This document shows positions 18,116 through 26,934 of a stretch of DNA of 64,000 nucleotides, piece after piece (position 1 is the first letter of the stretch; each line of letters starts with the position of its first letter). The DNA is from FEN-1297 sp046706945 (GTDB taxonomy: Bacteria > Bacteroidota > Ignavibacteria > Ignavibacteriales > Ignavibacteriaceae). The notes beneath the pieces are model-generated. The model searched no databases and had not been told where the DNA came from. It saw nothing but the letters and a program-made list of their open reading frames with translations. A program made the position numbers and the translations under genes. The stretch spans positions 14,017 through 78,016 of the forward strand of contig JBJKOY010000083.1 in the NCBI GenBank assembly GCA_046706945.1, given 5' to 3'.

Positions 18116-19138
18116 TTACAGGAATATTTTCCCGTCGGAGACCGGGTAGGGATCTTCATATAAATCTTTTTCATAATATCCTGCGGTCGATAAGCCGTGA
18201 GCTATGTTTTCCCTGATGAGCGAAGCTGCAAATACCGCAAATGATTTCCCCACCGCGGATTCGAACGAAGAGGATATAACAGTTCTTAATCCGTTGTCGG
18301 AAGCCCGGTCGATGATTTTCAATGTCGGAATTATACCTCCGATCATCATGGGTTTTAATACTAAAATATCCGCCGCTTTTTTTCTTATAAAATCGTCCGC
18401 GTCGTCAAACGACCTCACAGATTCATCCGCTGCAAGGGGAATTTCGGATGTTCCCTTTAATTTTATGAACTCGTCAAAGCTTTTTACCGGCTGCTCGATA
18501 AATTCGAGTTCGTACCGCTCGAGTCTTTTGATATTTTCCCTCGCTTCGCGGAGGTTCCATCTGCCGTTTACATCCGCTCTGATTTTTAAATTTCCATTTA
18601 TTTTTCTAATTCCTTCAATACATTCCAAGTCTTCGTTGAATGATGATCGGCCTACTTTTAATTTTATTGTCGAATAACCGTCTTCAATAAATTTTTGCGC
18701 CGATTGCACCGCCTGTTCCGGAGGCATAAGTCCGAGTACGGCATTTACGTTGATAATACTATTCGATTTTCTTCTCAGAAGATCGTTTAATGTAATATTC
18801 TTTTCCTTGCAGATCAGGTTAAGAAGAGCTTGCTCCAGTCCGTGTCTGATTGATGGTAGATCTTTAAAGTCGTGTAGAACTGAATCAAGACTGGTAAAAA
18901 GATTATCGAGATCTATTTTTATTTCAAGATTAAAATTTTCCAATGCCCGGGCCGCATCCTTTATTGATTCCGAGCCGTAATCAGGGAAAGGAGCGGCATC
19001 GCCGGTGCCTGAAATTCCGGAATCGCCTTTTAACTTTATAATAAACCCGTTTCTTTCATTTATCTGTCCTTTGGCGGTAATAAAAGGTTCGGTAAATTTT
19101 AAAGTATATGGGAAATATGTAAGTTCAATTTTGTTCAT
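18116..19138 (-). CDS. menC: o-Succinylbenzoate synthase
   Basis: Enolase-superfamily dehydratase converting SHCHC to o-succinylbenzoate. The 340-residue protein shows the muconate-cycloisomerase arrangement: catalytic Lys in TIKLKVGRSSF, metal-ligand Asp in IRADVNGRWN, Glu in LEFIEQPVKS, Asp in PLAADESVRSF, and the second Lys in ILVLKPMMIGG. Its ATG overlaps the menA stop as ATGA, so it is translated with menA. Enolase-family promiscuity (dipeptide epimerase, N-acylamino acid racemase) is possible in principle, but the operon context fixes the assignment. Confidence 0.93.
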   Translation of the reverse strand: MNKIELTYFPYTLKFTEPFITAKGQINERNGFIIKLKGDSGISGTGDAAPFPDYGSESIKDAARALENFNLEIKIDLDNLFTSLDSVLHDFKDLPSIRHGLEQALLNLICKEKNITLNDLLRRKSNSIINVNAVLGLMPPEQAVQSAQKFIEDGYSTIKLKVGRSSFNEDLECIEGIRKINGNLKIRADVNGRWNLREARENIKRLERYELEFIEQPVKSFDEFIKLKGTSEIPLAADESVRSFDDADDFIRKKAADILVLKPMMIGGIIPTLKIIDRASDNGLRTVISSSFESAVGKSFAVFAASLIRENIAHGLSTAGYYEKDLYEDPYPVSDGKIFL

Positions 19139-20031
19139 AAAGTCAGACCCGCGGCGAATAATAAACCGAAGATAGCCGAAAATTTGGCGGTTAGTTCCAG
19201 CGTCTTGTTTAACTGCAGGCCTTCCAGACGGAAAAGCATTAAGATCAACCTAAAAGCAATCGGAAGGGTCAATAAAGGAAGAAGGATCCAGAAACTAAAT
19301 TTATAAAAGAAAAACAATAATGCCGGGACAAGAAATGAAACGATAAGCAGGAATATATATTGAAACCTTGCAAAATTTTTACCGAAGATTACGGCAAGTG
19401 TCCTTTTCCCGGCTGCCTGGTCCTCTTCAATGTCCCTGTAATTATTAACAACAAGGATGTTGGTAATTAATGCGCCGACGGGTATTGATGAAAGAAAAGA
19501 AATTATCGAAAGTTTTTCCGTCTGAATATAATAAGTGCCCATTGTTCCTACTATTCCGAAGAACATGAAGACGAAAATATCGCCTAACCCGTTGTATGCG
19601 AGAGGAAACGGTCCCGCAGTATAAGCTATACCTGCAAGTATAGATAAAACCCCGATTATTAATATTAAAAGTCCGGCTTTCATTACCAGGATTAAACCCA
19701 GCAAAAATGCCGTAAAGAAAATAATAAAGCTGCCTATTTCCATCTCTTTCCGGGTTATCAATCCCGAAGCCAGTACTCTAATGGGGCCCTTCCTTTTTTC
19801 GTTGTCGGCTCCTTTCATAAAATCGTAAAGATCGTTTACGAAGTTGGTTCCGATTTGAATTAATAAGGAACATATTAAAGCTATCAGAGAATAAATGAAT
19901 TTAAATTTATCTTCGCTTACAGCCAGAGCCGAGCCGACAATCACCGGTACCAATGCTGCAGGTAATGTTTTCGGGCGGCTGGCCAAAATCCAGCTCTGAA
20001 ATTTAGTGGTATTAAATGTCTCTTCTTGCAT
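19135..20031 (-). CDS. menA: 1,4-Dihydroxy-2-naphthoate polyprenyltransferase
   Basis: UbiA-family integral membrane prenyltransferase that attaches the isoprenoid tail to DHNA, giving demethylmenaquinone. The 298-residue protein has about eight or nine hydrophobic segments. The first Asp-rich motif is in NFVNDLYDFMKGAD (about residue 65) and the second in NYRDIEEDQAAGKRT (near 190), the two Mg-pyrophosphate sites of the family. It sits 11 bases after menB and overlaps menC by 4 bases. Later enzymes (methylation, isoprenoid supply) are not in this window. Confidence 0.94.
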   Translation of the reverse strand: MQEETFNTTKFQSWILASRPKTLPAALVPVIVGSALAVSEDKFKFIYSLIALICSLLIQIGTNFVNDLYDFMKGADNEKRKGPIRVLASGLITRKEMEIGSFIIFFTAFLLGLILVMKAGLLILIIGVLSILAGIAYTAGPFPLAYNGLGDIFVFMFFGIVGTMGTYYIQTEKLSIISFLSSIPVGALITNILVVNNYRDIEEDQAAGKRTLAVIFGKNFARFQYIFLLIVSFLVPALLFFFYKFSFWILLPLLTLPIAFRLILMLFRLEGLQLNKTLELTAKFSAIFGLLFAAGLTL

Positions 20032-20042
20032 ATTTACGATGT

Positions 20043-20876
20043 TTAAGGAAGTTTGGGAAATTTGTTAAACTCGGGTTTTCTTTTTTCAAGATATGCTTTT
20101 TTCCCCTCCTGCGCTTCTTCGCTCATATAGTAAAGAAGAGTAGCATTGCCGGCCAATTCCTGTATGCCCGCCTGCCCGTCCAGTTCGGCATTGAAGGCGG
20201 ATTTTAATAATCTTATTGCCATAGGACTATGCTGCAATATTCTTTTTGCCCAAGTTATTCCTTCCTCTTCAAGTTTCCCGACCGGAACAACTTTGTTGAC
20301 AAGACCCATATTAAAAGCTTCTTCCGCGCTGTATTGATTGCATAGATACCAGATCTCCCTGGCTCTTTTCTGTCCGACCATCCTCGCAAGATAGCTAGCT
20401 CCGAAGCCTCCGTCAAAACTTCCCACCTTGGGGCCGGTCTGGCCGAATATTGCATTATCGGCCGCGATGGTTAAATCGCAAACTACATGCAGGACATGTC
20501 CGCCTCCTATGGCGTAGCCCGCAACCAGGGCGATTACCGGTTTCGGAATGCTTCGTATTAATTTTTGCAGGTCCAGTACGTTTAATCTGGGTACCCCGTC
20601 TTTTCCCACGTATCCTTTATCGCCGCGGATCCTTTGATCTCCGCCCGAACAAAATGCGTATTTCCCGTCTTTAGAAGGGCTTTTACCTGTAAGCAGCACT
20701 ACGCCGATACTCTGGTCTTCTCTAGCATCCGAAAAAGCATTATACATTTCGATAACGGTTTCAGGACGAAACGCGTTCCTTACTTCCGGCCTGTTAATTG
20801 TAATTTTAGCAATTCCCTCCGTCTTTTCATAAATAATATCATGGTAATCCCCGGTCTTTTTCCAATTTATATTCAT
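20043..20876 (-). CDS. menB: 1,4-Dihydroxy-2-naphthoyl-CoA synthase
   Basis: Crotonase-fold enzyme that cyclises o-succinylbenzoyl-CoA to DHNA-CoA. At 277 residues it has the family landmarks: RPEVRNAFRPETV, the oxyanion and disordered-loop region FCSGGDQRIRGDKGYVG, IPKPVIALVAGYAIGGGHVL, IFGQTGPKVGSFDGGFGAS, and the C-terminal block containing YYMSEEAQEGKKAYLEKRKP. The GGGH and DGGFG elements separate MenB from ordinary enoyl-CoA hydratases. An AGGA ribosome-binding site lies 8 bases before the ATG. It is the fourth gene of the reverse-strand men operon. Confidence 0.96.
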   Translation of the reverse strand: MNINWKKTGDYHDIIYEKTEGIAKITINRPEVRNAFRPETVIEMYNAFSDAREDQSIGVVLLTGKSPSKDGKYAFCSGGDQRIRGDKGYVGKDGVPRLNVLDLQKLIRSIPKPVIALVAGYAIGGGHVLHVVCDLTIAADNAIFGQTGPKVGSFDGGFGASYLARMVGQKRAREIWYLCNQYSAEEAFNMGLVNKVVPVGKLEEEGITWAKRILQHSPMAIRLLKSAFNAELDGQAGIQELAGNATLLYYMSEEAQEGKKAYLEKRKPEFNKFPKLP

Positions 20877-20910
20877 AACAAGTCCTATTTTATTTTATTG
20901 AATTATAAAA

Positions 20911-21741
20911 CTATGAAAAATTTATGTTTTTTAGAAAATCCATTATCACATTTATATATATTTCCGGTTTTTCCAGATGCACATTATGTCCGGCATCCCG
21001 GATTATTAAATGCCTGGCGTTATCCAGGTATTTAACCATTTCCGAATTAATTTGAGAAAATTTTTCGTCGAGTCCGCCGGTTAAGAGTAGTACGGGAACT
21101 TTTATTTTATTTATTAAATCGTGAAGCGGCGGCATACTCCCGGTTCCCGATGAGAGCAGCGAATTGGCCAAACCGGTTTTATTATTTTTCATTTTTTGCG
21201 ACTTAATTTTTTTCAGTTGTTCGCCCGGAAGTCTTTTTTGTGAAGCGAAAATATTCTTATTCATCCAGTAATCAACGAATTTTTCAATATCATTCGATAA
21301 AATAAATTCCGCGGTTTTTTTATCGCTGTCAACCCGGCCTTCTCTCAAATTTGATTCTTTTATTCCCCATGTAGCGCTTTCAAGTATTAATCCGTTTATT
21401 TTATCAGGGTATTTTACCGCGTAGGATAATGCAAGCCTTCCTCCCATGGAATACCCTATAATTACGGGTTTTCGTCCGAGAAATTTTGAAATAAATTCGT
21501 CGGTTCGAGAAATAGTCGGATCAATTGTGTACAGTTCCGGGTTATCCGGGCAATCGCTGTTACCGTGACCTATAAGATCCATAGCATAAACATTGTACTC
21601 TTTTTTTAGGGAGGGTATCAGGAAATTCCAGTCGAATGCGGAACCGGTAAATCCGTGAAGTAGCAAAATATCGTAAGCATGGATTTCTTTTGCCGAATAT
21701 ATTTCGCAATTCAAAACCGTATCGGAAAGTTTAATTTTCAT
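20911..21741 (-). CDS. menH: SHCHC synthase (alpha/beta hydrolase)
   Basis: Alpha/beta-hydrolase that eliminates pyruvate from SEPHCHC. The nucleophile elbow is IGYSMGGRLALSYA, the N-terminal block LLLHGFTGSAFDW carries the oxyanion loop, and the catalytic His is in DAGHNVHLEKPEIY near the C-terminus. The open frame can begin 18 bases earlier at 21759, but the ATG at 21741 is preferred because AGGA stands 9 bases before it and the fold starts there, giving 276 residues. It lies between menD and menB, the usual MenH place. Generic alpha/beta-hydrolase sequence means the name rests partly on context. Confidence 0.88.
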   Translation of the reverse strand: MKIKLSDTVLNCEIYSAKEIHAYDILLLHGFTGSAFDWNFLIPSLKKEYNVYAMDLIGHGNSDCPDNPELYTIDPTISRTDEFISKFLGRKPVIIGYSMGGRLALSYAVKYPDKINGLILESATWGIKESNLREGRVDSDKKTAEFILSNDIEKFVDYWMNKNIFASQKRLPGEQLKKIKSQKMKNNKTGLANSLLSSGTGSMPPLHDLINKIKVPVLLLTGGLDEKFSQINSEMVKYLDNARHLIIRDAGHNVHLEKPEIYINVIMDFLKNINFS

Positions 21742-21800
21742 TTTTGATGATCCTAACATGCGACATGAATATTAATATTGAAAATCCTCAAGAGAAGAAT

Positions 21801-23573
21801 TTAGCTGAGTTTCCTGCCGACAATTTTCCAATAATCTTTGCGTAATTTTAATGAATCCGAAGAGTTTGTCTTAATTTCCAGAACAGAAAACCGATTTTTC
21901 GAAAACGCGGTTTTCAAAGTCTTTTTAAAATCAGACCACCCGGTTATTTTGAAATAATTTCCGCCGTAAGCTTTTATGAAATGTTTAAAGTCCAAATTAT
22001 GAGGTACGACAAAATATTTTTTGAAAATTTCGCCGTAGCCCGAAACAGGTAGGATTTCGAATATGCCGCCTCCGTTGTTATTTAAAAGCACGATAACCAA
22101 AGGGATATTGTAATTTTTTGCCGCAAGTAAACCGTTCAGGTCGTAATAGAAAGCTAAATCCCCCGTAATTAATAAAGTCGGTTCCCCGGAAGCTTCCGCG
22201 ATTCCCAATGCCGTCGATGTTATTCCGTCTATTCCGCTTGCGCCCCTGTTGTTGTACAGGACTATTTTTTTCCTGCTGTGAGAGGCAAAATAATCAAAAT
22301 CCCTGACGGGCATACTGTTGGAAAGCATGATCCTGCAGCCTTCCGGGATACTTTGCAAAATTTCGTTTATAACACGGCATTCGTTCGGGAATTTTGAACC
22401 GTCGATTACTTCTTTTTTAACTTTGTCGGCGATTTTTTCGGCTTGTTTAAAAGTATTAAGCCAGGTATTTCTTCTTCTTGCAAAACCGGCAGAAGAAATC
22501 TTTTCGTTCATTATCCCGCAGAAGTGATACGGCAGGCATGCGATAGCGGCCGTAGCTTTATCTGAGGGATCAAACCAATCGCCGTATTCGTTTATCATAA
22601 ACCGGGGAGGGTTAATTTTTTCGAGAAAAGTATCAAATGCTTTGGAAGTAATTGTTCTTCCGAATTGTAAAATTATTTCGGGAACGTTTTGTACGGTGAA
22701 ATTAGCGGACCTGAGGAATGCATCGAAATTGGTAATTATGTTTCCCTCTTTATGGCTGCCGAAACGGATCTGCGAAGTTCCGTCGGCAAGGATGGGATAT
22801 TTAAGAATCTCCGACAGCTTTTTGCAATTAATTAAAAATTTACGGTCGTAGTTATCGGGTCCTATAATAATGAGTCCCTTTTCCTTCCTTATTAAATAGT
22901 CGTAAATTCTAGCAAGCCATTTCGTTTCGGAGGATGCCGCCGGCGGGCAGAATCTTCTAGTAAGTGATTTTTCGTTCGCTTTTGAGTTTACGTTTAAAAT
23001 ACCGTTGCTGACTTCGTCGGTGTAAGATCTGGGTTCAAACGGTTTCCTGAAAGGGAAATTTATGTGAACAGGCCCGCGGGATTGGTTTGTAGCCGTTATA
23101 ACCGCGCTGCGTGTAATTTCTTTAAGTTCATTTAATCTATCGACGGTCGCGCATGGAAGTCCAGCGTCTTTAAAAAACCTTATATGGTTTTTATACAACT
23201 TTTTTTGATTTATGGTTTGATTAGCGCCGCGATTTAACAATTCGGGGGGGCGGTCCGCAGTACAAATAATCAACGGGACTCTTTGCTGATACGCTTCAAC
23301 AATGGCGGGGTACAGTTCGGTTGTCGCCGTTCCCGATGTGCAGACAACCGCGACCGGAGTTCCGGAGGCTTTAGCCAGTCCCAGCGCAAAAAATCCGCTG
23401 CTGCGTTCGTCGATATTAATATAAGTTATAATTTTTTTATTGCTCGCGAATGCAAATGTCAACGGAGTATTTCTGGATCCCGGCGAAAGGGCGGCATATT
23501 TAACTCCCAGAGATGAAAGTTCGTTTACAAACGTTTCGGCCCAAAGTATGTTTCTATTAATTTTTATTTTCAT
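21801..23573 (-). CDS. menD: SEPHCHC synthase
   Basis: Thiamine diphosphate enzyme that adds a succinic semialdehyde unit from 2-oxoglutarate to isochorismate. The 590 residues show the three-domain ThDP layout: LGVKYAALSPGSRNTPL near residue 25, the conserved Glu/Gly block VVCTSGTATTELYPAIVEA, RPPELLNRGANQTINQ, and the C-terminal ThDP motif ITGDLAFYYDLNGL, ending in VLLNNNGGGIF. NRGASGIDGITSTALG is a further MenD-type block. It overlaps menF by 17 bases and precedes menH by 59 bases. Confidence 0.96.
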   Translation of the reverse strand: MKIKINRNILWAETFVNELSSLGVKYAALSPGSRNTPLTFAFASNKKIITYINIDERSSGFFALGLAKASGTPVAVVCTSGTATTELYPAIVEAYQQRVPLIICTADRPPELLNRGANQTINQKKLYKNHIRFFKDAGLPCATVDRLNELKEITRSAVITATNQSRGPVHINFPFRKPFEPRSYTDEVSNGILNVNSKANEKSLTRRFCPPAASSETKWLARIYDYLIRKEKGLIIIGPDNYDRKFLINCKKLSEILKYPILADGTSQIRFGSHKEGNIITNFDAFLRSANFTVQNVPEIILQFGRTITSKAFDTFLEKINPPRFMINEYGDWFDPSDKATAAIACLPYHFCGIMNEKISSAGFARRRNTWLNTFKQAEKIADKVKKEVIDGSKFPNECRVINEILQSIPEGCRIMLSNSMPVRDFDYFASHSRKKIVLYNNRGASGIDGITSTALGIAEASGEPTLLITGDLAFYYDLNGLLAAKNYNIPLVIVLLNNNGGGIFEILPVSGYGEIFKKYFVVPHNLDFKHFIKAYGGNYFKITGWSDFKKTLKTAFSKNRFSVLEIKTNSSDSLKLRKDYWKIVGRKLS

Positions 23574-24981
23574 ATGTAAATAAGGACAATATAGTTTTTA
23601 GTTTAAGCTCCGTTTCTTTGTATTCCGAATCGGGATCCGAGTCTAGTACAATTCCTCCGCCGGCGTAAGCGGTAAGTTTGTTTCCCGTTGTCAGCGCGGA
23701 TCTTAATGCAACGGCAAATTCAGCTTCGTTGTCCAGATTAAACCAGCCAATAATTCCGGAATAAAGGCCTCTTTTATAACCTTCCGACTTCTTAATCAGG
23801 TGCAGAGCGGTATCTCGGGGCAAACCGCAAACCGCCGGGGTGGGGAAGAGTTCTTTGAGAAGGCCGAACATCGAACTTGTCGAATCTATTTCGGCAGTAA
23901 TTTTTGACCATATATGCTGAATGTTTGCGAGTTTTTTAATCGCGCAGTGTTTTTCCAATTTTAAATTGACTGTGATTCCGGAAATGGATTCCTTTATGTA
24001 ATCGATTACAATATTGTGTTCATTAAGATTCTTTGCATCGTTAAGCAACGTACTTTCAAGCAAAGCGTCTTCGGCCGGGTCATTTCCCCTGGCTGCGGAT
24101 CCGGCCAGAGCATCTATCTCTATTCTACCGTTTGAAAATTTTGCCAGCTTTTCGGGAGTCGCACCGAAGAATGATGATTTTCCGCGGTGAAATATAAATA
24201 AATAGCATTCCGGATAATTGGTGCGGAACTGTTTAATAACATAATCAAGATGAAGTTCTTCCGACATGTACATTTCGACTTTCCTCGAAAGTACTACTTT
24301 ATCAATCCTTTTTTCCTCTATATTGCGAAGAGCTTCAGTTACCAAATTTTTCCATTTCTTCTTATCTTTTGGAGATTCTCCCAGGCTCTTGACAATTTTC
24401 GGCGCCGGGTTCGCTACAGGGATATTTGTCCCCGTGACCAATTTCTCGAGTTTACTTTTAAATTTATTGATTATCGGTTCTTTGGAGGATCCGGCGGAAT
24501 AATTGAAATTCAAAAAAATAAAATTGTTATGAGAATGTTTTAAAAGCATTATCTCGGGGATAAACCAAGTTGAGTCCTCATAATCCTGCCAGTCCGGGTC
24601 GCCGTGATCGTACGTAAATTTCATCCCTCCCATGAACATGGGTATATGTTTCTTTTCCAGGTTTTCCCAGTTATTAATGAAAGAATTTTTAATTTCCTTT
24701 ACTTTTTTATCCGTCATGGCAAACCTTCTATCCCCGTTTTCGGATACTGATTCCGCCTCATCTAAGCCTATGACAGAGAAGTTTTTATTAGGCTGTTCGA
24801 AATAAAAAGATCTTTCGAACTGCTTAATTGTACGGTTAAGGGAGTTAAAAAATGAAAGATCGTCGTGCCGGGCGTAAACACTGATAAATGCGTTGTTCAG
24901 ATTTTTTTGTCTTAGTTTTTCGTTTATTTCCGAAAGGAAATCGGATAAGACTTTAATAGAAAGAGATATGAGAGATTCCAT
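23557..24981 (-). CDS. menF: Isochorismate synthase
   Basis: Chorismate-binding enzyme that starts menaquinone synthesis by making isochorismate. The C-terminal catalytic domain (about residues 205-465) shows KVVLSRKVEM, FIFHRGKSSFFGATPEKL, IDALAGSAARG, NEHNIVIDYIKESI, the PTPAVCGLPRDTAL block and ERGLYSG-like KRGLYSGIIGWF, with a terminal Glu-rich ETELKLKTI. At 474 residues it matches MenF/EntC/DhbC proteins. It is the first gene of the seven-gene reverse operon and overlaps menD by 17 bases, making MenF the choice over a siderophore isochorismate synthase. The 116-bp upstream spacer has no clear promoter match. Confidence 0.94.
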   Translation of the reverse strand: MESLISLSIKVLSDFLSEINEKLRQKNLNNAFISVYARHDDLSFFNSLNRTIKQFERSFYFEQPNKNFSVIGLDEAESVSENGDRRFAMTDKKVKEIKNSFINNWENLEKKHIPMFMGGMKFTYDHGDPDWQDYEDSTWFIPEIMLLKHSHNNFIFLNFNYSAGSSKEPIINKFKSKLEKLVTGTNIPVANPAPKIVKSLGESPKDKKKWKNLVTEALRNIEEKRIDKVVLSRKVEMYMSEELHLDYVIKQFRTNYPECYLFIFHRGKSSFFGATPEKLAKFSNGRIEIDALAGSAARGNDPAEDALLESTLLNDAKNLNEHNIVIDYIKESISGITVNLKLEKHCAIKKLANIQHIWSKITAEIDSTSSMFGLLKELFPTPAVCGLPRDTALHLIKKSEGYKRGLYSGIIGWFNLDNEAEFAVALRSALTTGNKLTAYAGGGIVLDSDPDSEYKETELKLKTILSLFTYENKN

Positions 24982-25097
24982 TTTTCAGTTAAAAAATTTT
25001 TAATGTTAAATATAAATTTTTAAGAAAAGGTTTCCAATCTACAGAAAGACGGTGTGCCGTTCAACCGCAAATTTGTGAGCAATCAGACAATAATAAA

Positions 25098-26117
25098 TCA
25101 TTGAAAAATAATGTCCTCCTCTATTGTTTCCAGCATTTTTAAATAACTGCCGTATCTTTCCCGAGAGACGGCTTCTTTTTCTACGGCGTCAATTACGGCA
25201 CAACCGGGTTCGTGAAAATGCGTGCAGGTATTAAACCTGCAATTATTAATAAATGGTAAAAATTCAATGAAATAATGACCCAGGTCCTCTTTTTTGATCC
25301 CGTACGGTTCAATTTCTCTTAAGCCCGGCGAATCCAATACGTACGTACTTTCGTCTACTTTTATCATTACGCTTGTTACTGTAGTATGCGTTCCTTTTTC
25401 GGTAAAAGTGCTGATTTCACCCGTTTTTAATTTAAGATGAGGGAACATTACATTAATCAAAGACGATTTGCCTACTCCGGAATGACCCAAAAACAGATTT
25501 ATTTTATTTCTTAATTGATCAAAAACATCTTGAGTACCGGAATTGTACAGTGCCGAAACAAGATAGACCTTATAGCCGATTTTCCTATAAAGTTCGCTCC
25601 AAAATTCGGCTTCTTCGGTACCCAGATCCGATTTATTTATTACAATAAAAACATTTAGACGGGCACTTTCACCCAGCACGAGAAGCCTGTCAACAACTTT
25701 GTTATTAAATGCGGGTTCGAAAGTACTGGCAACTATAAAAAGGTTGTCCAGATTGGATGCGATAATTTGTTCGAGTCTTTCTCCGCGGTAACTTGCACCC
25801 CTTATTTTAGGCGCTTTCCGCGACAGATAATTTCTTCTTTCGAATATTTTATATATTACACCTGTACCGTCGTCGTTTAAATCAAACTCAACTAAGTCTC
25901 CTACGGCGGCGATATCCCTTTGATAAAGCTTATCTTTTTTTAACCTAAAATCTTTTTTGAATTTTCCCTTAAGCGAACATCTGATTGTTTCATCGGATAC
26001 GCTGCTGAAAACATAATAGTCTTTACTTTCAATTCTGCAAACTGCGCCTTTGATGCTGATCTCCCAAATGTTTGTAATTCGTGTTATAAAAATATGATGC
26101 GGCAACTTTCTTGTCAA
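25098..26117 (-). CDS. rsgA: Ribosome small-subunit-dependent GTPase A
   Basis: Circularly permuted GTPase that helps mature the 30S subunit. An OB-fold N-domain is followed by G motifs in permuted order: G4 INKSDLG, G5 SALY, the P-loop GHSGVGKSSLIN, G3 DSPGLRE, and a C-terminal zinc knuckle (Cys-x4-Cys-x-His-x5-Cys in NNCRFNTCTHFHEPGC). The start is uncertain. The longest frame uses TTG at 26117, but the family normally begins close to KGAVCRIE. A perfect GGGAG (26065-26061) stands 6 bases before an ATC codon at 26054, which would give a typical-length protein if that rare start is used; TTG at 26105 is a third option. Confidence 0.92.
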   Translation of the reverse strand: MTRKLPHHIFITRITNIWEISIKGAVCRIESKDYYVFSSVSDETIRCSLKGKFKKDFRLKKDKLYQRDIAAVGDLVEFDLNDDGTGVIYKIFERRNYLSRKAPKIRGASYRGERLEQIIASNLDNLFIVASTFEPAFNNKVVDRLLVLGESARLNVFIVINKSDLGTEEAEFWSELYRKIGYKVYLVSALYNSGTQDVFDQLRNKINLFLGHSGVGKSSLINVMFPHLKLKTGEISTFTEKGTHTTVTSVMIKVDESTYVLDSPGLREIEPYGIKKEDLGHYFIEFLPFINNCRFNTCTHFHEPGCAVIDAVEKEAVSRERYGSYLKMLETIEEDIIFQ

Positions 26118-26167
26118 ATCCGAATTGGCGTCTTGTTGGGAACGTATGCAGAATTGCTTTGAAAGCG

Positions 26168-26779
26168 CTATTTGAAATGATATTCTTTTTTAATCCAGTA
26201 TTCTGCTTCGCGACCGTTGATTTTGTTAACCTGCCACCTTGACTCTTTAACGGCATTAAGAACATTCCGCAGACATTCCTCGCTATCGGTAGTGTTTGCG
26301 AGAAGTATATACTTCTCCACCTTTCCATCCTTCCCGATCTTTAAAGAAAGTATTATATCTCCTGTGATTTTTTCAAAGGTTTTTTCCGGCAAAACTTCTT
26401 TAATTTGCCGAGGCTGAAATGCCGGAGAATCACCGCTGCCCCGGTTGTTTTTTGTCGGGTTTAAATTTTCCGAATTTTTATGCAAATTATTTTGGGTGCC
26501 GATTAAAACGTCATGCAGCATTTCGATTCGTGAGGAAATCTCCGAAAATTTGATATCCGGTATTTCGGGCATACTGAATTTTTTTCCGCTAGATACATTC
26601 GGCTGTATTGTGGGCGGAATATCATCCGTTGAGAATAATTCAGGGGGAACGTAAATCTTTTCTTTTTTACCATTTATTCCGGGAAAGAAAATAAACAAAA
26701 TAATAATAACCGACAGGCTGCAAATAATTGCGGTTTTTAGATTCCTCGAATAATGTTTATCATGTAATCGCGGTATCAT
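26168..26779 (-). CDS. TonB C-terminal-like periplasmic protein, single membrane anchor
   Basis: A protein of about 203 residues with one N-terminal hydrophobic helix (AIICSLSVIIILFIFFPG) following a basic cytoplasmic stub, then a Pro-rich linker, and a C-terminal domain of about 90 residues (GDIILSLKIGKDGKVEKY onward) that resembles TonB/TonB-like C-terminal domains, including a WQVNKINGREAEYWIKKEY-type last strand. It would span the periplasm and may act as an energy transducer or scaffold, but no ExbB/ExbD genes are nearby. A GTG at 26794 is an alternative start, without a clear ribosome-binding site for either. It lies 51 bases upstream of the longest rsgA frame. Confidence 0.7.
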   Translation of the reverse strand: MIPRLHDKHYSRNLKTAIICSLSVIIILFIFFPGINGKKEKIYVPPELFSTDDIPPTIQPNVSSGKKFSMPEIPDIKFSEISSRIEMLHDVLIGTQNNLHKNSENLNPTKNNRGSGDSPAFQPRQIKEVLPEKTFEKITGDIILSLKIGKDGKVEKYILLANTTDSEECLRNVLNAVKESRWQVNKINGREAEYWIKKEYHFK

Positions 26780-26887
26780 AATAAAAAATAACACTTGCAG
26801 ATTTAATTAACAACATCAATTAAATAATACTTTGGAGGATAAAAGCTTGTACAAAAAATGGTCGGCAATCAAAAATCCGGTGGGTAA

Positions 26888-26924
26888 AAAATCCCTTCCG
26901 GATCGTAGACCCGGGAGGGATTTT
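26888..26924 (-). terminator. Rho-independent terminator after the barrel gene
   Basis: Two 14-base arms (26888-26901 and 26911-26924) pair with a single G-U mismatch around a 9-base loop. On the reverse strand the stem is followed directly by a run of six T, as expected for transcription ending after the gene that stops at 26935. It separates the lipoprotein/barrel operon from the TonB-like/rsgA pair. Confidence 0.85.
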
Positions 26925-26934
26925 AAGAGAGGAG

